Assembly: GCA_905215155.1 (NCBI GenBank)
Contig: CAJMPJ010000041.1
Location: 1 to 31,221, forward strand
Origin: an uncultured bacterium
Lineage (GTDB): Bacteria > Bacillota > Clostridia > Lachnospirales > Lachnospiraceae
Reading direction: 5' to 3'
Length of the DNA stretch: 31,221 nt
Both the position numbers and the translations under genes were made by a program. This document shows positions 23,346-31,221 of this stretch, piece after piece. The notes under the pieces are model-generated. The model had not been told where the DNA came from. It worked only from the letters and a program-made list of their open reading frames with translations, and did not search any database. Each line of letters begins with the position of its first letter. Position 1 is the first letter of the stretch.

Positions 23346-26300
23346 ATGAAAAGCAAACTGTTAAGAATCGTTCTCATGTCAGCCCTTTTTCTGCTTCCTG
23401 CAACCGTCTGGGCAGAGATAAATACAAACGTCCCGGCAAGTACTACTTTGCAGTCTGGGGAACCAATAACGGGAGAGCAGCAGATTGTACCGTTAGAAAT
23501 CTACAGCGGAAACGATACCTATGCGAAAAAGGAGGAACTGGGTACACCAAGAAACCAAATCGGTGAAACCGCGTTGGTAAAAAAAGTAACAGATGGGTAT
23601 CAGGTGACCCTGCGCATCGGTTCTTATCATCTCCTTAATATGATACAGGTTGTAAAGGAAGAAAAGGCGGCTCAAGTACTTGAGAAGGACAATAAATTGA
23701 CGCAGGGAGAATTCTGGAGGCTTCCCACTGGAACTTTCACATATTGGGAGGGTGGGGAAGATCGTTACAATGCCTGGGTTTCAGAAGGAGAGGTAAACGG
23801 AGAATACAATGATTATTACCTGCCAAAGGACCAGGTGATTTTAAACAGTGATGCCGATCCGGATATGGATGCCGGCACCGTAACCATTAAGGTAAAAGAT
23901 TTAGAAAATCCAATATTAATAAAGACTTATTCTGATTTTTATGGGAAACAAAAGGATTCAAACGAAGAATATCCGACCGCGCAGATCATTTCATTAAAAC
24001 CAGAAAGTGCAGTCAATGGTGAAGCCTTAACTGAAGGAGAGTATTCCTGCACAATCAAATGGATGGGCTTTAAAGAAAATGTAAGTTTAGCGGAAACAAC
24101 TCATATCCGGGGCAGTCAGGCGGGGGCGGACAGTTTTTTTGCAAAAGGATTTGCAGACAATGCCTCCGTTAAGGTAGACGCAAACGGAAACATGTTTGCA
24201 GTGCTTACCATAAAGCAGCTGCAGGAAGGTGCTTTTGATGAAATTGTTAAAATGGAACGGGCAGTAAGCAGAAATACTTCCGATCAGGAGAGCTTTACGG
24301 GGGAAGACGTAAGAAAGCTGCTGACAGAGTATGATGCAGAATATGAAGAACTTGAAATCAAGGACGGGCAGGTAATCATACCTGTGCGTGATTTAATATA
24401 TGGGCAGGGAGTGCGGATCACGACAAAACATCTGCAGGAGTCCAATCAGGGAAAAAGCCCTGAAAACCAACAGTATCACTGTGCATTTTTGCATATCTGG
24501 CCGGTAGAAGCAGACGAAAAGGCAGTCTATTGGGACCCGGACACCGGAGTTTCCGTGGTGTATGATAAAAGGGATTTTCCAGGAGGTGCACCACAGATTG
24601 ATGTGACAAAGGAAGCGGATTATTTAACAGAATCCACACTTCATAGTTATGCGTGTTTTTCAAAAGATTACAAAACCTATACCTTTCACATGTTAGATAA
24701 CAAGGGAGAGATGACCGATACCGTCAATCCGGTGAAGAAGGTTATCCCAATTCCTGAGGGCTGGAATATTGACACGATGAGGATTTTCCGTCTGGGTGCG
24801 GATAAGGCATCCGCTGAATTTTCTCCATACCAATATTTCAATGAAGAAAAAAATGAACTGGTATTTTCAGATCATACCAGGGGTAGCAACAACTGCACTT
24901 TGATTCTTTACGATGCGGGAACGGCAGAAACCGCCGAAGGCCTGGAGGACGGGATATACAAAACCAAAGTGGGAATCGGCCATAAGGATGATTCTTTGCG
25001 GGTATCTCTGGCAAATGCGGCATTTGCAGCAAAGGATGCTTATATTGAAGTAAAGGATGGCCTTGCCACCTTGTATACAGAGATAGGAAACGCCTCCTTT
25101 GGAACCCAGTCCGGCTTCTTGAGCAATATGTTTTATTGGAATGATGGAAATTATGAGACCAAAAAGGAAGTCACTTATTTAAAGTATGGCACAGATGATG
25201 CCGGAAATGTGCGTACCAACACGGACGGAAAGAAATATATGGTCTTTGAAGTGGAACGAGTATCCTTCCCTCTTAGGAAGCCTACAAAAAGCAATACATA
25301 CTGGGTCAGCTTTTTCATTCCTGCAATGGATGGAATCGCAGGCGGATTGCCGGGCAGCGGAAAATCAGAGCAGTCGGCTCAGGTGCGGTTATCCCGGATT
25401 GAAAAGGTGGAAAACGGCGAAAATCCCATTCACGGGTACGACCAAAGTGTTGTTTTCGCAGGTGCTTCCAAACTTGAATTTTTGGGTGAAAACGGTAGCT
25501 GGACCCATGAAAAGGCTGCCTATGCAAAACGGATCAGTCAGGAGACAAGAGAGCAGTTAGAAAATGGTACTGTTGTTACGGAAAATCAGGAAGCAGTTGC
25601 TCATGCGCGGTCCATTTTAAACGCTGCTTATAACGCTCTGGCCCTGGAACAGGGGATCTATGAGATTCCGGTAATGAATACGGAGGATTGGAACGATTAT
25701 AAAATACCCGTAAACGTGGCGATCAAAGGCAAAACCATGACAGTGCAGCTTGAAAAAGCGGATCAGACCCTTATGCCAACGGTTGAATACCATGGGGATT
25801 ATGGGGAGTATCAAACCGATGCCATCGTATCCGGGGATGGGAAACTTGTGAGTTTTTCCCTTCCCTATACGGAAGCACCTCTTTTCGTAAAGACGGCTTT
25901 AGAAGAACGTGCCCTGTCTTTGGATTTTGCCAATGCAAAACGTATGAGTGCAGATATATCATCTCTGAAGCATCTTCTTGCTAAGGCAAAAGAGCTCCTG
26001 TCAGGGGAAACCAAATACACTTCAAGCACTGAAAAAAAACTGACCGATGAAATTAAATATACAGAGGCTCTTATAGAAACTTTTGATGCCGAGCAGACCA
26101 AGATCAATGATCAGAATGAGTCCCTTCAGCTGGCCATAGACGGCCTTTTGGAAAGGGCCAGTTTGGCACAGTTAAAAAGGGATCTCATTCAGGCCGTCAA
26201 AGCGTCTAAAAATACAGACTATACGGAAAAAAGCAGAAAGAAGCTGGCATCTCTCATCAATGAGATACAAAAAAAGACACAGAAAGAAGACGATGTCAGC

Positions 26301-29300
26301 AAGGCAGATGAAGATCATTACAGAAACCAGCTTGAGGAAGGAATGGCTGCTTTAAAGAAAGAAGGCGGCAATGAAGGAAGTGACACTGAATCGGATGGAA
26401 GCTTAAAATCCTTTTTAAAAGATTATGATTCCTGGGTAAAGGAAGAAAACTTTACAAAAGAATCCTGGGATGAATATGAAAAATCAAAGTCTGAGGCAGA
26501 ATACCTGCTTTCTAAGGGAGATTTAACAAAAGCAGAGGAAGAAGAAGCGATTCAGAATCTATTGGAAGCGAGAAATAAGCTGATTGCAGAAACCGGAACA
26601 CAGAGCCGTCTGGCCTGCCTGAGTGAGACGCTGGAAGAGATCGAAGACCGATCCTGTGAATACGCAGGTCTTTTGACTTATGATTCGCTGGAAGCCGCGA
26701 TGGAAGCAGCCAAACTGGCCATAGAAGGAAACTATTATTTGACGAATCAGGAGATAACCCTGCTTCAGAAATCACTGGAAGCTCATGAAAAGGTCTGTGA
26801 AGCTGAAGCCAACGGCCAGGCGGAGCCAGAGAGTCTGAAAATGGATATTCCTGAGCTTTCGTTGGAAGATTTAGAGGAACTCGAAGAAAAGAAAACGGTC
26901 AATCTGCCGGAAAAGACAATGCCAGAATCAGAACCAGAGACTGGTGCAGATGGGATAAAAGAAGAACGCACGAAGGAAGCAGAAACTAAGGGAGAAGCGG
27001 AAAGCATGGAAGAAGCGGAAACCAAGGCACAAGCAGGAACCAAGGAAGAAGCGGAAACAAAGTCAAATGAAGAGACAAAGGAAGAAGCAGAAACAAAGGA
27101 AGAAGCAGAAACAAAGGAAGAAGCAGAAACAAAGGAAGAAGCAGAAACGAAGGAAGAAGCAGAAACGAAGGAAGAAGCAGAAACGAAGGAAGAAACAGAA
27201 ACGAAGGAAGAAGCGGAAACGAAGGCAAAAGCAGAAACAAGGGCAAATGCGGAAAGCAAACCAGAAGCAGAAACTAAGGCAAAAACAGAGACCAAGGCAA
27301 AAGCAGAAGCCAAAGAAAAAGCTAGAACAAGGGCAAAGTCAGAATCTAAGCCAAAAACAGATGCTAAGTCAAAAACAGAAACTAATCCTATAACAAAAGT
27401 TAGGTTAATTACACAAGCCAGCACAAAATTAAGCCCAGCCCTGCCCACCAACAGCAGTAAGGAAAATGCACAAAAAAAATTCGTAACTTCAGCTGGCATT
27501 TCCCGAAATACCCCACACGTTCTAACAGCCGCAGACTCTGCTGACACAAAAAAGAATGGAACCTATTCCGTTGATTACGATCTATGGAAATGGAATGAAA
27601 ATAATGCTTCCATGGGCAATGCTGCATTGGATTATGGAACTGAGCCTGGGAAAATAATCCTTGACCATGGGAAATGGACTCTCTATGTCCATTTGAATAA
27701 GATAAAATTTGATGGGTTTGAGGGCAGCTTAAGAACCATGAAAAAGGTCATAGACCGAAAGGAAAATGAGGACGGTATTTCTTATAAGACACAGAAGGCA
27801 GACTACCCAGAGTCCATAACGGATTATCCTGATATTTTAGGTTTTGTTGTCACCCCTCAAAGCGGAAAGCAGTATACATATCTGCCGATAGAAGTGGAAG
27901 TAGATGTACCGGGAATGGCACTTCCAGCCCAGATTGCAAGACTTCGGGTGGATTGGAACAGTCTGGACTATATGAACGGTTCCACAGACATAGATTCCTC
28001 CCTGGACCTTGAAAACCTGCAAAAAGCCATACGGAAGGCAGAAAAGCTGGAAGCAAAGAAATCCTCCTATACCCCATTTAGCTGGAAGGTATTAACGGAG
28101 AGCATAAAGGCAGCAAAGGAAATCAAAGTCTCCGACCTGATGACTCAGGAGATGGCAGACAGTGAGGCAAAGGCTATTGAAGCAAGCATTGACGCTTTGG
28201 TCCCTGTGGCAGACGAAAGCACCATGTCAAATTTAAGCAGTACACTGTTGGAAGCCTATCTGGCCGAAGAATCGGATTACAGCATCAATGCCTGGAAAGA
28301 ACTGGAGCGGGCAAAAACGTTTGCGGAGAGTATACAGGAAGCGGATTATGTGACAGAGGGGATGGTGAAGCAGGCGGTTTTAAGTCTTACCTCAGCAATC
28401 GACCGGACGGCGGGCTGCAGAGACAGGGACAAAGAAGGATTAAGCACTTCGGTTCTTGAGAGGTTGATCCGTCTGGCAGAAAAAGAAACAGAAGAAACTT
28501 ATACCAGGGAGAGCTGGAAGGACCTTGAGTCAGCTTTAAAGGGGGCAAAATCAATTCTTATCAAGGCGGCAAAAAATCAGTGCACGCAGGGAGAAATTGA
28601 TGAACAGATCTTACTGCTTAAAAAGGCTTATAAAAGCTTAAAAAAGAAACAAAAACCAGATACCGGTACAGGAACCGTTAATTTTAAGTATTTAAAAGCA
28701 TTGATAAAAAGGTCTGAAGAATTCTTAGCACAAACTTCAAAATATACGGATGAATCCATTCGCAGGCTTATGATAGAGTATGATGCTGCAGTCACAATGC
28801 TGAAGGATGATTCCGTTACACAAGCGGATGTAGAGAAACAAAAGGAAAAACTCTGTACGGCAATCAAAGCACTGGCATTGGTGTCCGGCAGCTCCGGCGG
28901 CGTTGAGAATGACAGCGGTGGAGGAAGTGACGGCACAAGCAGAAGCAACGGCACAAGTAGAAGCAACGGCCAAAGTGGAAGCAGTAGAAGTAAAAGCAGG
29001 CACAAGGACGGTTATTATAAAGTAAAAGTACGACTGTGGCATGCGACGATGAACAAAGCCTCGGCAGGGGCATCGGCAATCATATCCACCGCCTATATGC
29101 AGATCGAAGATGATGAGGTTACTATGCGTCTGCAGACCAAAAACATGTCACTCAGCGGCATTACCGCCCATCTCCACGATTTTTATATCTATGATGGTGA
29201 TGATTATGAAGCTGCGGAATTGGTTTCTACGGAAGATAATAAATGGATTTATGAATTTAAATTACCTGATGACGACAGTAAGTATTATAAATGTAAGGTT

Positions 29301-30191
29301 GATCCCCAGGTAGAGGTTATGGGAACCGATCCGGTTAAAGCGCGTCTCAGGGTTGACTGGGGGTCTTTAAACAAATCCAAGGAGGAAGCATGGGATAAAT
29401 TAACTGGTGATGTAGATGAGGATAAAGATGACTCCGCAAAAAACGGGTCCGGTACAGGAACCAGTGTCACAGAATTAATCAGCGCTGAGACCGGAATCAG
29501 GATTAAAGGGAATACCGGAGGGCCGGCGGTAACCATGGAAGCGAGCAAAAAGACCAGCGGAACCGAGTATGAAAAGGCTCATACCATGTTAAGCAAAACA
29601 GCCAGCCAGTTTGTTCTGTACGATATCAAACTGAAAGCCGGGTCAGGATACATACAGCCAAAGGAATCAGTCACACTCCGGATTCCTGTTCCCACAGGGT
29701 TTGACACGGAAAAGCTGGTCCTTTACCGGATCAACGGCGACGGCGTAAAAGAAGAGATCAACGGCAGGCTGAACGGAAGTTATTATGAAGCCAGCGTGGA
29801 CCATTTCACTCTCTTTGCTCTGGCAGAAAGCGGCCGTGTAATTGCCGCTGCTTCCCCAATGGGAAACGCCAGACCGGAAGATAAAAAAGCCCGAAACCGA
29901 ACAAAAACCACTTCCGGCCGCAGCAAAAGTCTGAAAGCCTTATCAAAGGACAGCACCAAGAAAGAGGAAAGGGAGGACTCTGCTTCCCAGCAGATTGGAG
30001 ACGGACGTGTGATTCCTTACACCGGGGACCGGACGCCGGTATCAGGGCTAGTGGGAGCAGAAGCCCTGTCAATTCTCCTCCTTTTGATCTGTGCCCCCAT
30101 GAATGAGGTGCTGTGGGCTTTGAGGGGAAAATCAATGGAGCAGGGATCTCATAAACGAAAAATGAAGCATGAGAAGGAAACAGACGCATGA
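23346..30191 (+). CDS. Giant cell-wall-anchored NEAT/FIVAR-like heme protein
   Basis: Surface protein of 2281 residues. Signal peptide 1-23. Residues about 70-860 hold five beta-rich modules (starts near 70, 230, 428, 534, 767), at least two of them NEAT-like (DGIYKTKVGIGHKDDSLRV; EQGIYEIPVMNTEDWNDYK). Residues 865-1171 hold helical FIVAR-like repeats, 1188-1351 a Glu/Lys/Ala/Thr stalk, and 1402-1541 a good NEAT-like domain (GTYSVDYDLWKWNENNASMG). More FIVAR-like repeats (1551-1848), a Gly/Ser/Asn linker, a second good NEAT-like domain (1886-2008) and a C-terminal beta domain (2040-2162) follow. The end carries sorting signal IPYTG (2223-2227), a hydrophobic helix and a basic tail, fitting the operon's sortase B. 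The classical YxxxY motif is missing in both good NEAT-like domains; M1423/M1524 and M1902/M1992 are candidate ligands. Likely role: capture of heme or hemoprotein and transfer inward. Domain edges are estimates. Confidence 0.87.
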   Translation: MKSKLLRIVLMSALFLLPATVWAEINTNVPASTTLQSGEPITGEQQIVPLEIYSGNDTYAKKEELGTPRNQIGETALVKKVTDGYQVTLRIGSYHLLNMIQVVKEEKAAQVLEKDNKLTQGEFWRLPTGTFTYWEGGEDRYNAWVSEGEVNGEYNDYYLPKDQVILNSDADPDMDAGTVTIKVKDLENPILIKTYSDFYGKQKDSNEEYPTAQIISLKPESAVNGEALTEGEYSCTIKWMGFKENVSLAETTHIRGSQAGADSFFAKGFADNASVKVDANGNMFAVLTIKQLQEGAFDEIVKMERAVSRNTSDQESFTGEDVRKLLTEYDAEYEELEIKDGQVIIPVRDLIYGQGVRITTKHLQESNQGKSPENQQYHCAFLHIWPVEADEKAVYWDPDTGVSVVYDKRDFPGGAPQIDVTKEADYLTESTLHSYACFSKDYKTYTFHMLDNKGEMTDTVNPVKKVIPIPEGWNIDTMRIFRLGADKASAEFSPYQYFNEEKNELVFSDHTRGSNNCTLILYDAGTAETAEGLEDGIYKTKVGIGHKDDSLRVSLANAAFAAKDAYIEVKDGLATLYTEIGNASFGTQSGFLSNMFYWNDGNYETKKEVTYLKYGTDDAGNVRTNTDGKKYMVFEVERVSFPLRKPTKSNTYWVSFFIPAMDGIAGGLPGSGKSEQSAQVRLSRIEKVENGENPIHGYDQSVVFAGASKLEFLGENGSWTHEKAAYAKRISQETREQLENGTVVTENQEAVAHARSILNAAYNALALEQGIYEIPVMNTEDWNDYKIPVNVAIKGKTMTVQLEKADQTLMPTVEYHGDYGEYQTDAIVSGDGKLVSFSLPYTEAPLFVKTALEERALSLDFANAKRMSADISSLKHLLAKAKELLSGETKYTSSTEKKLTDEIKYTEALIETFDAEQTKINDQNESLQLAIDGLLERASLAQLKRDLIQAVKASKNTDYTEKSRKKLASLINEIQKKTQKEDDVSKADEDHYRNQLEEGMAALKKEGGNEGSDTESDGSLKSFLKDYDSWVKEENFTKESWDEYEKSKSEAEYLLSKGDLTKAEEEEAIQNLLEARNKLIAETGTQSRLACLSETLEEIEDRSCEYAGLLTYDSLEAAMEAAKLAIEGNYYLTNQEITLLQKSLEAHEKVCEAEANGQAEPESLKMDIPELSLEDLEELEEKKTVNLPEKTMPESEPETGADGIKEERTKEAETKGEAESMEEAETKAQAGTKEEAETKSNEETKEEAETKEEAETKEEAETKEEAETKEEAETKEEAETKEETETKEEAETKAKAETRANAESKPEAETKAKTETKAKAEAKEKARTRAKSESKPKTDAKSKTETNPITKVRLITQASTKLSPALPTNSSKENAQKKFVTSAGISRNTPHVLTAADSADTKKNGTYSVDYDLWKWNENNASMGNAALDYGTEPGKIILDHGKWTLYVHLNKIKFDGFEGSLRTMKKVIDRKENEDGISYKTQKADYPESITDYPDILGFVVTPQSGKQYTYLPIEVEVDVPGMALPAQIARLRVDWNSLDYMNGSTDIDSSLDLENLQKAIRKAEKLEAKKSSYTPFSWKVLTESIKAAKEIKVSDLMTQEMADSEAKAIEASIDALVPVADESTMSNLSSTLLEAYLAEESDYSINAWKELERAKTFAESIQEADYVTEGMVKQAVLSLTSAIDRTAGCRDRDKEGLSTSVLERLIRLAEKETEETYTRESWKDLESALKGAKSILIKAAKNQCTQGEIDEQILLLKKAYKSLKKKQKPDTGTGTVNFKYLKALIKRSEEFLAQTSKYTDESIRRLMIEYDAAVTMLKDDSVTQADVEKQKEKLCTAIKALALVSGSSGGVENDSGGGSDGTSRSNGTSRSNGQSGSSRSKSRHKDGYYKVKVRLWHATMNKASAGASAIISTAYMQIEDDEVTMRLQTKNMSLSGITAHLHDFYIYDGDDYEAAELVSTEDNKWIYEFKLPDDDSKYYKCKVDPQVEVMGTDPVKARLRVDWGSLNKSKEEAWDKLTGDVDEDKDDSAKNGSGTGTSVTELISAETGIRIKGNTGGPAVTMEASKKTSGTEYEKAHTMLSKTASQFVLYDIKLKAGSGYIQPKESVTLRIPVPTGFDTEKLVLYRINGDGVKEEINGRLNGSYYEASVDHFTLFALAESGRVIAAASPMGNARPEDKKARNRTKTTSGRSKSLKALSKDSTKKEEREDSASQQIGDGRVIPYTGDRTPVSGLVGAEALSILLLLICAPMNEVLWALRGKSMEQGSHKRKMKHEKETDA
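27075..27236 (+). repeat. 18-bp in-frame tandem repeat, about nine units
   Basis: The unit ACAAAGGAAGAAGCAGAA encodes TKEEAE. Units 1-4 are identical; units 5-8 carry ACG instead of ACA for Thr, with single changes in units 7 (Ala to Thr) and 8; unit 9 is degenerate. The shared silent change shows that blocks were copied together. Degenerate versions extend over about 26930-27400 and form the charged stalk of the giant protein. Copy number may vary between strains by slippage without a frameshift. Confidence 0.92.
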
Positions 30192-30511
30192 ATGTCCAGG
30201 AAAAAAAAGAACGTGAGATGCAGATTACCTATCATATGATCGCATTATACTGCAGGAAAAAGCATGGAACAAAAAAAGAACTGTGCGGCGATTGCAGAGA
30301 ACTGGAAGCTTACGCCCGCAGCAAAACGGAAAGCTGTCCTTTTATGGAGACAAAGACCTTCTGCTCTCAATGCAAAGTACACTGCTACCGGGCGGATATG
30401 AGAGAGAGAATCCGGGAAGTTATGCGGTTTTCCGGGATGCGATTGATTTTCAAACATCCGGTCATGGTCACCCGGCATTTAATCGAAACCCAAAAGGCAG
30501 GGAAACAGTGA
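30188..30511 (+). CDS. YgbA/NOsP-family cysteine-rich protein
   Basis: Small cytosolic protein of 107 residues of the family called nitrous-oxide-stimulated promoter protein (YgbA in E. coli). Seven Cys stand in conserved patterns: C22, C33-x2-C36 (CGDC), C50, C59-x2-C62-x3-C66 (CSQCKVHCYRADMRE), which suggest metal or Fe-S binding. YgbA has been linked to recovery from nitrosative stress and iron limitation; the biochemical role is not settled. Its start overlaps the stop of the giant gene (ATGA), so it is the last gene of the heme operon. A role in iron handling after heme import is plausible but inferred from context. Confidence 0.82.
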   Translation: MNVQEKKEREMQITYHMIALYCRKKHGTKKELCGDCRELEAYARSKTESCPFMETKTFCSQCKVHCYRADMRERIREVMRFSGMRLIFKHPVMVTRHLIETQKAGKQ

Positions 30512-30532
30512 CTTTTAGCCGAGGGAGCAGCG

Positions 30533-30582
30533 AAAAATTCCAGATTGTCTTTTACAGCAGGCGGTAGAAAGACAATCTGGAA
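30533..30582 (-). terminator. Terminator of the SIMPL gene (minus strand)
   Basis: TTCCAGATTGTCTTT (30538-30552) pairs perfectly over 15 bp with its complement at 30568-30582. On the minus strand the hairpin is followed by five T (30537-30533), making a good terminator for the gene coming from the right. For the heme operon on the plus strand no T-run follows, though the hairpin may still protect the message end. Confidence 0.75.
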
Positions 30583-30631
30583 AGCTAAGTGAAGCAGCGT
30601 GCAAGGACGGTGAAAACCAAGCGTACTCTTT

Positions 30632-31221
30632 TTATTTGATTTTATAGGATACGGTCACCTGCGCCTGGACATTTAACTGTCCCGGCTCTACTACCATGGA
30701 TTTTGGATTGCCCTGTGCCGCACTTTCTGCCGCAGTGTAACCAACATAACGGGTATTGTTATAGGTGCTGACCTCTTCTATATGGAAAATACCTCCAAGG
30801 GAGGTGCCGCTGGCTGCTGCAATGGCCTCCGCCTTAACTTTTGAAGACTCGATGGCTTTTTTAAGTGCCTCCTGGTAGCTTTCGTCATACTTGCTGGACA
30901 GGTAAGAGATGCTGTCAATGTTGTTGATTCCGGTAGCAATGCTGGAGGAGACCAGAGTTCCTACCTTATCAATGGGAAGATTGGAAACCAGAATGCTGGT
31001 GCGCATCTGATAGCCTGTGATTTTCTGCCCGGAAGTGTAATCGTAAATGGGTGAAAGTCCGTAATTGGAAGTCTGGATCGACGTTTCATCCACGCCCGAC
31101 TGCTTTAAAAATTCAATGACCTTATTTAAGTCCTGGCTGTTTTTCTCCTGAGCGGCTTTGGGGTCCGCCTCCTGGGTGGAAACAGCAAAATTGATTTCCG
31201 CCATATCCGGGGTGACCTTTA
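30632..31221 (-). CDS. SIMPL (DUF541) domain protein, 5' end cut off
   Basis: C-terminal 196 residues of a SIMPL/DUF541 family protein; the gene starts beyond the window edge, since the frame stays open to 31221 (KVTPDMAEINFAVST, the family's usual opening strand). Typical features are the central SNYGLSPIYDYTSGQKITGYQ and the helix-strand part AIESSKVKAEAIAAASGTSLG. Family members are usually exported or periplasmic-side proteins, often lipoproteins; the signal region is not visible here. The function is not established for the family; some members are linked to stress or signalling. Confidence 0.88.
   Translation of the reverse strand, partial: KVTPDMAEINFAVSTQEADPKAAQEKNSQDLNKVIEFLKQSGVDETSIQTSNYGLSPIYDYTSGQKITGYQMRTSILVSNLPIDKVGTLVSSSIATGINNIDSISYLSSKYDESYQEALKKAIESSKVKAEAIAAASGTSLGGIFHIEEVSTYNNTRYVGYTAAESAAQGNPKSMVVEPGQLNVQAQVTVSYKIK

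Noticed and set aside
27075..27236. CRISPR array
   Set aside because: The repeats are head-to-tail without spacers and lie in frame inside a coding sequence.
26783..27547. Long open frames on the minus strand (254 and 86 codons) and a second plus frame (27067-27393)
   Set aside because: They are by-products of the low-complexity 18-bp repeat, which removes stop codons in several frames; the products are monotonous and lack start signals.

Overview
The window looks like a chromosomal segment from a moderately AT-rich clostridial Firmicute. Strong AGGAGG ribosome-binding sites, sigma-A-type promoters, a class B sortase with an Isd-like heme system, and protein styles typical of Lachnospiraceae (Lacrimispora/Lachnoclostridium-like) point there. 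The genus is inference; there is no rRNA or other taxonomic marker.

Layout. 1-577 has no convincing gene. It carries two matching 39-bp repeats with palindromic cores and a leader with nested self-complementary segments. Next come a PAS-GGDEF diguanylate cyclase (578-1642) and two overlapping D12-class DNA adenine methylases (1722-3613) that resemble the two halves of a FokI-type methylase, with no endonuclease in sight. 3660-5205 is a conspicuously AT-rich islet with two small proteins I do not recognise. On the minus strand, 5270-9603 is a spermidine/putrescine-type ABC operon (regulator-potA-potB-potC-potD) with a clear promoter and candidate operator repeats. 9825-12560 is a plus-strand group: lactonase, chorismate synthase (aroC) and ribose-5-phosphate isomerase B (rpiB). 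12683-14764 (minus) is a FIST sensor gene followed by a soluble chemotaxis signalling protein. Single genes follow: a 3-hydroxyisobutyrate-dehydrogenase-family enzyme, signal peptidase I and an MscS channel.

The most interesting region is 17916-30511, an eight-gene, tightly packed heme-acquisition operon behind a good promoter and a palindrome resembling a DtxR/IdeR box. It encodes sortase B, a membrane-anchored Shp-like heme protein, an IsdE-like heme-binding lipoprotein, an IsdF-like permease, an ATPase, a small secreted protein of unknown type, a 2281-residue cell-wall protein with NEAT-like and FIVAR-like modules, and a cysteine-rich YgbA/NOsP-family protein. The likely flow is surface giant protein, then Shp-like relay, then IsdE, then import by IsdF and the ATPase, with sortase B anchoring the giant through an IPYTG signal. 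The two best NEAT-like domains lack the classical YxxxY heme motif and instead carry methionines at both candidate ligand positions, as does the Shp-like protein. A methionine-based surface heme relay is therefore a testable hypothesis. The window ends inside a SIMPL-domain gene on the minus strand.
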